Of a DNA stretch of 64,000 nucleotides, positions 51,569 to 58,740 are shown in pieces (within the stretch, counting starts at the first letter, position 1; each line of letters begins with the position of its first letter). This stretch comes from Ectopseudomonas mendocina. Its GTDB lineage: Bacteria; Pseudomonadota; Gammaproteobacteria; Pseudomonadales; Pseudomonadaceae. Both the position numbers and the translations under genes were made by a program. Under the pieces are notes generated by a model. It did no database searches and was not told the DNA's origin. It saw nothing but the letters and a program-made list of their open reading frames with translations. The stretch spans positions 1 through 64,000 of the forward strand of contig NZ_JADTQG010000023.1 in NCBI RefSeq assembly GCF_016008875.1. Reading direction: 5' to 3'.

Positions 51569-52099
51569 ATGCCGAACTATCGCCGTGCTTTCGTGCCGGG
51601 GGCGAGCTGGTTCTTTACCGTGAATCTGCTGCAGCGTCGGCGCAATGATCTGTTGCTGCGGCATGTCGAGCTGTTGCGTGATGCGGTGCGGCGCGTGCAT
51701 CGCGATTATCCGTTCACTATCGATGCGTGGGTGGTGCTGCCCGAACACATGCATTGCGTATGGACGTTGCCGCCTGGTGATGCGGATTACCCGTTGCGCT
51801 GGCGGCTGATCAAGACGTTTTTCTGCCGAGGGTTGCCCTCCGATGAATACCGTTCGCTGACGCGTTTGCGTCGCGGCGAACGGGGAATCTGGCAGCGGCG
51901 CTACTGGGAGCATCAGTTGCGTGATGACGAGGACTTTCGCCGGCATATCGATTATGTCTACATCAACCCTTGCAAGCACGGGCTGGTGGGGCGGGTGGCG
52001 GACTGGCCCCATTCGAGCTTTCACCGTGATGTGATGATGGGGCTTTACCCGGCTGATTGGGCTGGTGATGTTGGGCTTGAGGTGCAGGGAGATGGGTAG
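51569..52099 (+). CDS. REP-associated tyrosine transposase (RAYT)
   Basis: A 176-residue Y1/HUH-type protein. The metal motif is HMH at residues 60-62 in VLPEHMHCVWTLPPGD, and the nucleophile region is HIDYVYINPCKHGLV with Tyr129/Tyr131, followed by DWPHSSFH. RAYTs cut and join single-stranded REP DNA and spread REPs, normally without moving themselves. Two REPs lie just upstream. The gene sits inside the nadC-flanked insertion. Confidence 0.9.
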   Translation: MPNYRRAFVPGASWFFTVNLLQRRRNDLLLRHVELLRDAVRRVHRDYPFTIDAWVVLPEHMHCVWTLPPGDADYPLRWRLIKTFFCRGLPSDEYRSLTRLRRGERGIWQRRYWEHQLRDDEDFRRHIDYVYINPCKHGLVGRVADWPHSSFHRDVMMGLYPADWAGDVGLEVQGDG

Positions 52100-52297
52100 C
52101 GTTTGAATAATTTAGCAGTTGGTGGGGTGTCGTGATGCCTGGAATGGAGCGTTCGGCTTTTGGGGCAGGGCTAATCCGCCCTGTAGCCATCCTGCCTGGT
52201 TCTATTTTCAGTATTCATGCAGCCGTCGTATACATGGGCGCAGGTTGACGCTATAGCGGTTGGGATACACTTCTAAGTGTGTATGCGGAGGTTGGCT

Positions 52298-52696
52298 ATG
52301 AATAAGGTCGTTCTGATCGAGTTACTGCGCTCGCGACTGGATGGTTTGCTGGCTGTCTATGCCTTTGGCAGTCGTATCCAGGGCACGGCAGATGAGTGCA
52401 GTGATCTGGATCTGGCGGTGTTGGTGCCGGGCTATGCTGACCCGCTGACGCTTTGGGAGCTTGCCAGCGAGGCTGCCGATATTGCGGGTTGCCAGGTTGA
52501 TCTGCTGGATTTGCGCAGGGCTTCCACCGTGATGCAGCAGCAGGTGTTGATGAAAGGCGAGCGCTGGTGGGCGGCAGAGGGTGTCGAGGCTGGTTTGTTC
52601 GAATGTGCTGTGTTGAGCGAGAAGCTTGAGCTGGATCGAGCCAGAGCACTGCTTTTGCGTGATATCGAGCGAGATGGGCGGGTTTATGGCCGATGA
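52298..52696 (+). CDS. mntA: MntA-like nucleotidyltransferase antitoxin
   Basis: A 132-residue minimal nucleotidyltransferase. GS at residues 24-25, ten residues, then D36-L-D38 match the GS-X10-DXD motif; DLLDLRRAST follows. In MntA/HepT systems this protein attaches AMP to a Tyr of the toxin and so disarms it. gcggaggt precedes ATG at 52298. It overlaps the toxin gene by 11 nt. Confidence 0.9.
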   Translation: MNKVVLIELLRSRLDGLLAVYAFGSRIQGTADECSDLDLAVLVPGYADPLTLWELASEAADIAGCQVDLLDLRRASTVMQQQVLMKGERWWAAEGVEAGLFECAVLSEKLELDRARALLLRDIERDGRVYGR

Positions 52697-53108
52697 TGTG
52701 TTGTTGAACAAGGCCGCAAGCATCGAGCGTTGCGTCAGGCGGGCGCGGGAGGAGTATGAACGCGACCCGGCGAGTTTTGCCGAGGACTTTACCCGTCAGG
52801 ATGCGGCCATTCTGAATATCCAGCGTGCTTGTGAGGCGGCGCTGGATATGGGCCAGCATCTGATTCGGCGCGAACGTTTCGGTATTCCGCAGAGTGCGCG
52901 TGATGTGTTTGCATTATTAGCAGCAGGCGGCTGGATCGACTATGACCTGGCTGAGGCGCTCAAGCGGATGGTGGGCTATCGCAATATTGCGGTTCATGAG
53001 TATCAGACGCTGCAGCTGCCAATTACCGTGGCGGTGATTACCCGGCATCTGGATGAATTTCTCGACTATTCCAAGAGCATTTTGTTGAAGGATGCTCAGC
53101 GAGATTAG
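52686..53108 (+). CDS. hepT: HepT-like HEPN ribonuclease toxin
   Basis: A 140-residue helical HEPN protein. The active motif R-x4-H-x-Y is R99-NIAV-H104-E-Y106; DAAILNIQRACEAALDMGQHLI and DYDLAEALKRMVGY are the helices before it. HepT cleaves RNA, and MntA modifies the Tyr of the motif. The motif is intact. The ATG at 52686 lies within the end of mntA, so the two are coupled. Confidence 0.9.
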   Translation: MADDVLLNKAASIERCVRRAREEYERDPASFAEDFTRQDAAILNIQRACEAALDMGQHLIRRERFGIPQSARDVFALLAAGGWIDYDLAEALKRMVGYRNIAVHEYQTLQLPITVAVITRHLDEFLDYSKSILLKDAQRD

Positions 53109-53122
53109 AGCGCGGTTGATCT

Positions 53123-53207
53123 GTAGGAGCCCCGCCTCGAGGCGAATTTTGTGCAGTTCGGCGAGATTTCGGTGAGGCTGCGGTTCGCGGCGAGGCGTGG
53201 CTCCTAC
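53123..53207. repeat. Inverted REP pair between hepT and nadC
   Basis: GTAGGAGCCCCGCCTCGAGGCGAATT faces ttcgcggcgaggcgtggctcctac. A single half of this pair (cgccgcgaggcgcggctcctgc) lies at 50799-50820, just after the truncated nadC, so the duplication seems to include it. Confidence 0.78.
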
Positions 53208-53220
53208 AGTGGTCGGTGAC

Positions 53221-54069
53221 TTACAACACCAACCGCATAGACAAATCCACCGCTTTCACATCCTTGGTCAGCGTCCCAAGCGATATGTAGTCCACGCCCG
53301 TTTCGGCGACTGTGCGCAAGGTGCTGTCGTTGATGCCGCCAGATGCTTCGAGTTTGGCGCGGCCGGCGGTGAGGTTTACGGCTTCGCGCATGTCTTCCAA
53401 TGACAGCTCGTCGAGCATGACGATGTCGGCGCCGGCCTCCAGCGCTTCGCGCAGTTCTTCCAGGCTTTCCACTTCCACTTCCACCGGCTTGCCGGGGGCG
53501 ATCTGATGGGCTGCGGAAATTGCCTGGGCGATGCCGCCGCAGGCGGCGATGTGGTTTTCCTTGATCAGAAAGGCGTCGAACAGGCCGATGCGGTGGTTGT
53601 GGCAGCCGCCGCAGGTCACGGCGAATTTCTGTGCCAGGCGCAGGCCGGGAAGGGTCTTGCGGGTGTCGAGCAGTTTGACCTGGGTGCCTTCGACGATATC
53701 GGCGTAATGGCGGCAGCGGGTAGCAACGGCCGACAGGGTCTGCAGGAAGTTCAAGGCGCTGCGTTCGCCACTAAGCAGGGCGCGGGCCGGGCCTTCGACG
53801 GTGAACAGGGGCTGGTCGGCCTGAACGCGGTCGCCGTCCTGCACCTGCCAGTGCACCGCCACGCGCGGGTCGAGCTGGCGAAATACCGCATCGACCCAGG
53901 CCGTGCCACAGATAACCGCCGCCTCGCGAGTGATCACCCGGGCGCTGGCCAGGCGCTCGGCCGGAATCAGCTGGGCGGTGATGTCACCGCTGCCGATGTC
54001 TTCGGCCAGGGCGCGGCGGACATTGGCTTCGATTTCGCTGCTGAGTTCGGCGAGTGTCAGGTTGGGCAT
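53221..54069 (-). CDS. nadC: Nicotinate-nucleotide pyrophosphorylase (carboxylating)
   Basis: The intact 282-residue enzyme makes nicotinate mononucleotide from quinolinate and PRPP. It has ALAEDIGSGDITAQLIP, ALLSGERSALNFLQTLSAVAT, KLLDTRKTLPGLR, GGCHNHRIGLFDAFLIKENH and EVESLEELREAL. ATG at 54069 begins MPNLTLAEL; an extension to 54174 is not family-like. It is the only complete copy in the window. Confidence 0.96.
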   Translation of the reverse strand: MPNLTLAELSSEIEANVRRALAEDIGSGDITAQLIPAERLASARVITREAAVICGTAWVDAVFRQLDPRVAVHWQVQDGDRVQADQPLFTVEGPARALLSGERSALNFLQTLSAVATRCRHYADIVEGTQVKLLDTRKTLPGLRLAQKFAVTCGGCHNHRIGLFDAFLIKENHIAACGGIAQAISAAHQIAPGKPVEVEVESLEELREALEAGADIVMLDELSLEDMREAVNLTAGRAKLEASGGINDSTLRTVAETGVDYISLGTLTKDVKAVDLSMRLVL

Positions 54070-54343
54070 GGTCGGCTCCGGTGTAGGCGAGGGGCGATTA
54101 TAGAGCCAGGCGGGGGCGGGGCAACGGTCGAGTGCCGTTCTGCGCCGTTCGGTTTTCGATGATTGACTGGGCACTATCGCCCTGCACTGCAGCTCTTATT
54201 GATGGCAATGCGCCGACCATCGGTGCAGCGGCGCGTAGCTGGTAGCGTTAGGCTGTAGAGGTGCGAGGGTGTTGTAGAGACTACCGCCTGTAAGTGGCGT
54301 GAGGCTATCTGTGATGCGGATCATGTCTCTAGAAAAAATTGAC

Positions 54344-54371
54344 TTGGTATGGCGCGCAGCCTCCCTATAAT
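54344..54371 (+). promoter_or_regulatory. Sigma-70 promoter of the second DUF1631 gene
   Basis: TTGGTA at 54344-54349 and TATAAT at 54366-54371 with a 16-bp spacer. An overlapping TTGACT at 54339 would be 21 bp away, too far. The rest of the 411-bp gap from 54070 shows no gene. Confidence 0.7.
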
Positions 54372-54480
54372 GCCTTTACTTTTTATTTTATTGACGCCAG
54401 GCCTTTGACGTTAGGGACGACGCTCGGTTGACGCTGTGCAGACCAGGAAGCCCGGTTCGGGCAGTCTGCGGGAGACTAGA

Positions 54481-56781
54481 ATGAAAACCGACGCGAATGT
54501 GGTGCCCCTGACCAAGGCGACCGCTGAGCAATCGCCAACTTCGCCGGTAGGAAGACTGCCCGTGGCGCTTATTCAGGTGCGTGACAAAGCCGCGCAACAG
54601 CTCAAGCAGAACCTGCAGAGCCTGTTCGACAATGCTGACGATACCCTCTTCGAGATGGCGGATCGGGCGACCAGCAATGCCGAGCAGAACGCTTTCTTCG
54701 AGGCGATGCGCGACCTGCGCCTGAAGCGTAAGAACATCGAGCGCGGTTTCCTGCAGAAGGTGTTCGAGTCTTTCGCCAATCTCAATCAGTATGAAATCGG
54801 CAAGCAGCAGCCTGCTCTGGATGCAGTCTCGTTCGACAGTCTGAGCCTGGTGCAGAACGACGAGCTGGAAGAGACGGTGGCGCTGGACGCCATGGTGGCC
54901 AAGGTCATGAGCCGTGATGCCATGGCGCTGGGCCACCTCACGACGCGTCTCAATGCGGTAATCAGCAAGAAGCTCGACGACAAGAGCAACCCGCTCGGCC
55001 CGACGCTGCTCAGTGAGTACTTCCTCGATGCCTGCAGCGGCCTGGGCGTGGAGATCAAGGTCAAGCTGATCATCCTCAAGCTGTTCGAAAAATACGTGCT
55101 GGGCAGTTGCGACGTCCTTTATGCCGAGGCCAACCAGGCCCTGGTCAATGCGGGCGTGCTACCGGAGCTGAAGTCGGCGCCGCCGCGTCGTCAGCCGCGC
55201 CCCGCGGCCTCTGCTTATAGCCAGGCCTCGGGCGAGGAAGGCATTCCTCTGCTCGAAGGCGCCGATCAGGGCGTTCAGGAAGTCTTCGGTGCGCTGCAGG
55301 ATCTGCTCCTGCAGGTACGCGGCACTGCCATGCCTCGCCGCGCCCAGGTGGCCGATGCGCTACCTATCACTAGCAACGACCTGATGCGCCTGCTGTCGCA
55401 CATGCAGCAGCGTGCTCCGACGCAGGTCGATTTCGCGGACTTCGATCTGCGTGATCAGCTCGAGCGCTTGCTCGAGCGTGCCAGCGCCAAGAGCGGCAAG
55501 GCGCGCGTGGTCGGCGAAGTTGATGAAGACGTGATCAACCTGGTGTCGATGCTGTTCGAGTTCATTCTCGATGACCGCACTTTGCCGGATTCGCTCAAGG
55601 CGCTGATCGGCCGCCTGCAGATTCCGATGCTCAAGGTCGCGGTGCTGGACAAGACCTTCTTCAGTCGCGGCAGTCACCCGGCGCGCCGTCTGCTCAACGA
55701 AATCGCCTCCGCGGCCTTGGGTTGGGGCGATCAGGACGATGCGCAGCGCGACAGCCTGTACCAGAAGATCGAGCAGGTGGTGCAGCGTCTGCTGAACGAC
55801 TTCGTCGATGATCCGGCGATCTTCTCCGAGCTGCTCGCCGAGTTCATGGCCTTCACGGGCGACGAGCGTCGTCGTAGCGAACTGCTCGAACAGCGTACCC
55901 GTGATGCCGAGGAGGGCAGTGCCAAGGCCGAACTGGCGCGCCGTCAGGTCGAACAGGCGCTAAATGAGCGGCTGTTGGGCAAGACCCTACCGGAAGTGGT
56001 GGTGCGTCTGCTGCAGGAAGCCTGGAGCAAGGTGCTGATGCTCACCTGTCTCAAGCATGGCGTGGACTCGGACGAATGGCAGGCTGCGTTGCAGACCATG
56101 GATGATCTGGTCTGGAGCGTTGCGCCGCATGAAGATCCCGAGGCGCGACTGCGCTTGCTGGAACTGGTGCCCGGCCTGCTCAAGGCGCTGCGCGAGGGTA
56201 TGGTCAGCGCCGCCTTCGATCCGTTCTCCACTAGCGAATTTTTCAGCCAGCTGGAGGCACTGCATGTGCAGGCTTTCCAGCGCTTCAAGCGCGCCACGGC
56301 CGAGCCCGAGGTTGCGCTGGACGAATCCGAATCCACCACTGACGCCGCGCAAGCAGGTATCGAGCTGCCGCTGCTGGAGTTGCCGGCAGCGGAAGAGGTC
56401 GAAGATGCGCCGGCCATGGTCGAGGTGGTCGAGGAGATCGTCCTGCTGGCCCCGGGTCAGACCCGGCCTCAGGAGCCGGACGTGGCAATGCCGGACGATG
56501 ACGAGGCGCTGCAGCAGGTCGATAGTCTGCGTGTAGGCAGTTGGGTCGAGTTCCAGGAAGACGATGAGCACAAGCTGCGCTGCAAGCTGGCGGCGATCAT
56601 CAAACCTACTGGCAAGTACGTGTTCGTCAACCGTACCGGCATGAAAGTGCTGGAAAAGAGCCGCAATGCGCTGGCCGTGGAGTTCCGTCGCAACACCATT
56701 CGCCTGCTCGACGATGCATTGCTGTTCGATCGTGCGCTCGAATCGGTGATCGGTAACCTGCGCAAATTGAAGAACGCCTGA
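54481..56781 (+). CDS. DUF1631 protein (second of two)
   Basis: A 766-residue paralogue of the protein at 36741-39053. It shares NLQSLFDNADDTLFEMADRA at the N-terminus, DDKSNPLGPTLLSEYFLDAC, a central VINLVSMLFEFILDDRTLPDSLKALIGRLQIPMLKVAVLDKTFF, and ends with VGSWVEFQEDDEHKLRCKLAAIIKPTGKYVFVNRTG, which resembles a PilZ-like barrel. Before that lies an acidic linker. Function unknown. A P. aeruginosa homologue stands at the same place between nadC and ampD. Confidence 0.88.
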   Translation: MKTDANVVPLTKATAEQSPTSPVGRLPVALIQVRDKAAQQLKQNLQSLFDNADDTLFEMADRATSNAEQNAFFEAMRDLRLKRKNIERGFLQKVFESFANLNQYEIGKQQPALDAVSFDSLSLVQNDELEETVALDAMVAKVMSRDAMALGHLTTRLNAVISKKLDDKSNPLGPTLLSEYFLDACSGLGVEIKVKLIILKLFEKYVLGSCDVLYAEANQALVNAGVLPELKSAPPRRQPRPAASAYSQASGEEGIPLLEGADQGVQEVFGALQDLLLQVRGTAMPRRAQVADALPITSNDLMRLLSHMQQRAPTQVDFADFDLRDQLERLLERASAKSGKARVVGEVDEDVINLVSMLFEFILDDRTLPDSLKALIGRLQIPMLKVAVLDKTFFSRGSHPARRLLNEIASAALGWGDQDDAQRDSLYQKIEQVVQRLLNDFVDDPAIFSELLAEFMAFTGDERRRSELLEQRTRDAEEGSAKAELARRQVEQALNERLLGKTLPEVVVRLLQEAWSKVLMLTCLKHGVDSDEWQAALQTMDDLVWSVAPHEDPEARLRLLELVPGLLKALREGMVSAAFDPFSTSEFFSQLEALHVQAFQRFKRATAEPEVALDESESTTDAAQAGIELPLLELPAAEEVEDAPAMVEVVEEIVLLAPGQTRPQEPDVAMPDDDEALQQVDSLRVGSWVEFQEDDEHKLRCKLAAIIKPTGKYVFVNRTGMKVLEKSRNALAVEFRRNTIRLLDDALLFDRALESVIGNLRKLKNA

Positions 56782-56823
56782 TTCGTTGCCTGCAACGTTC
56801 TGCTGCTGGTAGCGAGTGGCCTT

Positions 56824-56898
56824 GTAGGAGCCCCGCCTCGAGGCGAATCTTTTGGCTTAGCGTTGCCGCAACCATTCGCCGCGGGGCGCGGCTCCTAC
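56824..56898. repeat. Inverted REP pair after the DUF1631 gene
   Basis: GTAGGAGCCCCGCCTCGAGGCGAATC faces attcgccgcggggcgcggctcctac, the same doublet as at 53123-53207. Confidence 0.78.
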
Positions 56899-57000
56899 GT
56901 TGTGCCCCTCTATTTTCCGTCTTCGCACATCCTGTTGCTGTCTCGCTCTTGGCCGTCTGGGTCGGCTGTTCTAGAGTGGTGCCACGCTCAGGAGTGCCAT

Positions 57001-57552
57001 ATGCAGCTCGACCCCACGACCGGCTGGTTTCAGGGTATCCATCATTGCCCCTCGCCGAACTTCAACTCTCGCCCCGATGGTGAAATATCCCTGTTGGTGG
57101 TGCACAACATCAGCCTGCCGCCCGGCCAGTTCGGGACAGGCAAGGTGCTGGAGTTCTTCCAGAACCGGCTGCCCACGCACGAGCATCCCTTCTTTGCCGA
57201 AATCGCCTCGCTGCAGGTTTCCGCGCATTTCTTCATCGAGCGTGATGGCCGGCTGACGCAGTTCGTCTCCTGCCTGGATCGTGCCTGGCACGCCGGGGTT
57301 TCCTGGTTCGAGGGGCGTGACAACTGCAACGATTTTTCCTTAGGTGTGGAGCTGGAAGGTGCGGATGACGTGCCTTACAGCGATGCTCAGTACGCCAGGT
57401 TGACGGAGCTGACGCGGCAACTGCTCGATGCCTACCCGGCGCTGTCGGCGCAGCGGATTCGTGGTCACTGCGACATCGCCCCTGGGCGCAAGACTGATCC
57501 GGGGCCGGCGTTCGACTGGCCGCGGTTGCATGCCGAATTGAATGAGAGGTAG
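57001..57552 (+). CDS. ampD: 1,6-anhydro-N-acetylmuramyl-L-alanine amidase AmpD
   Basis: The 183-residue cytoplasmic zinc amidase splits the stem peptide from anhydro-muropeptides in wall recycling, and its loss raises AmpC beta-lactamase. Zinc ligands are in VVHNISLP (near residue 35) and GHCDIAPGRKTDPGPAF (near 154). WHAGVSWFEGRDNCNDFSLGVELEG is the family signature. ATG at 57001; upstream frame to 56863 is repeat sequence. Confidence 0.96.
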   Translation: MQLDPTTGWFQGIHHCPSPNFNSRPDGEISLLVVHNISLPPGQFGTGKVLEFFQNRLPTHEHPFFAEIASLQVSAHFFIERDGRLTQFVSCLDRAWHAGVSWFEGRDNCNDFSLGVELEGADDVPYSDAQYARLTELTRQLLDAYPALSAQRIRGHCDIAPGRKTDPGPAFDWPRLHAELNER

Positions 57553-57554
57553 CA

Positions 57555-58388
57555 ATGAGTTTTCTGGTGATTCTGCTGGTGCTGTGGGTCGAGAAATTCT
57601 CCGCCTGGCGCCTGCGCATCCAGCAGGACGGCCCCTGGCTGGCGCAACTGCAACGCCTGCAACAGGGCGGGCTGCAGCAGGCCCCTTGGCTGTGCCTGGC
57701 CATTCTGGTGTTGCTGCCGGTGCTGGCGCTGGGGCTGGTGCTGCTGATCCTCGAGTCGCTGGCCTACGGTTGGCTGGCCTTGCCGGTGCATTTGCTGGTG
57801 CTGATCTACAGTCTGGGACGCGGCGATTTGCTTGCGGCTTTGGGGCCGTTCCGTGACGCCTGGCGCCGCGGTGATGGTCAGGCGGCCTACCATGTGGCCG
57901 AGCGCGACCTGGCATTGCAGCCGGAAGAGGGCGCCGAGCTGCTGCAGCAGGTTCAGGGGCATCTGTTGTGGCAGGCCTATCAGAGCTTCTTCGCGGTGAT
58001 CTTCTGGTATCTGCTGCTGGGGCCGATGGCGGCGTTGGCCTATCGCCAGCTGGCACTGAGTGCCGAGCACGCCGAGCAGCCGGCCCTGCGTGAGCGCGCC
58101 GTGCAACTGCGCCATGCCTTCGATTGGCTGCCGGCGCGGGTGCTGGCGTCCAGTTTCGCGCTGGTCGGCAACTTCGTCGCCGTCAGTCGTGCCCTGCTGC
58201 ATGAGCTGCTGAGCTGGGATATTTCTGCTGCGCAACTGGTGATCAAGGCCGGGCGTGCTGCGGGCGAGATGCCGTCGCCGGTGATGGGCGAGGAGGGTGT
58301 CGATACTCTGGACCAGCTCTGGCAACTGCTGATTCGCGCGGCGGTGGTCTGGTACGCCGGCTACGCGGTCTGGGTGCTGTTCATCTAA
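57555..58388 (+). CDS. ampE: AmpE inner-membrane protein
   Basis: A 277-residue membrane protein: SFLVILLVLWVEKFSAWRLRIQQDGPW at the N-terminus, four or so membrane helices, and the conserved FFAVIFWYLLLGPMAALAYRQL. It starts 2 nt after ampD and is co-transcribed. AmpE is thought to sense or signal in beta-lactamase induction, with function not settled. Confidence 0.93.
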   Translation: MSFLVILLVLWVEKFSAWRLRIQQDGPWLAQLQRLQQGGLQQAPWLCLAILVLLPVLALGLVLLILESLAYGWLALPVHLLVLIYSLGRGDLLAALGPFRDAWRRGDGQAAYHVAERDLALQPEEGAELLQQVQGHLLWQAYQSFFAVIFWYLLLGPMAALAYRQLALSAEHAEQPALRERAVQLRHAFDWLPARVLASSFALVGNFVAVSRALLHELLSWDISAAQLVIKAGRAAGEMPSPVMGEEGVDTLDQLWQLLIRAAVVWYAGYAVWVLFI

Positions 58389-58532
58389 GGCGCCGATCAC
58401 AGGCAGAACCCGGCAGGGCGGGAGCGGCCGGGCTAGCCTGGTGGCGGGTTTCACCCGCCCTACGTTTTCATCAGGATCATGGGCTGTACCTGGCCGCGCC
58501 CGGGACAGCATGTGCGCTGCGCTTGCTTAACC

Positions 58533-58559
58533 TTAAGTTACAGAGAGGCGTGTCGATAA
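58533..58559 (+). promoter_or_regulatory. FliA (sigma-28) promoter of the chemoreceptor gene
   Basis: TTAAGTTA, 11 bases, GTCGATAA closely fits the flagellar consensus TAAAGTTT-N11-GCCGATAA (6 of 8 and 7 of 8). The start would be near 58567, leaving a leader of about 175 nt. The remainder of the 352-bp gap has one ggcgggtttcacccgcc hairpin near 58444 and nothing else clear. Confidence 0.78.
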
Positions 58560-58740
58560 GCGGTATAAGGAGGCGGCAGTCGACCTGTTTGGTGATTTCC
58601 ATCACGTTTATCGGCCTGTATTCGGCGCATGTATCCGCATGCCTTATGTCGGTCGAAGCAGGATACCGTCACGAGATCGTAAGAGGCTCGGCGGCTGCCA
58701 AGCGAGACCTAATAACAATAATGGCAATTGGAGACGTCGA

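Noticed and set aside
54339..54371. TTGACT as the -35 for TATAAT
   Set aside because: The spacer would be 21 bp; TTGGTA five bases later gives a usable 16 bp.
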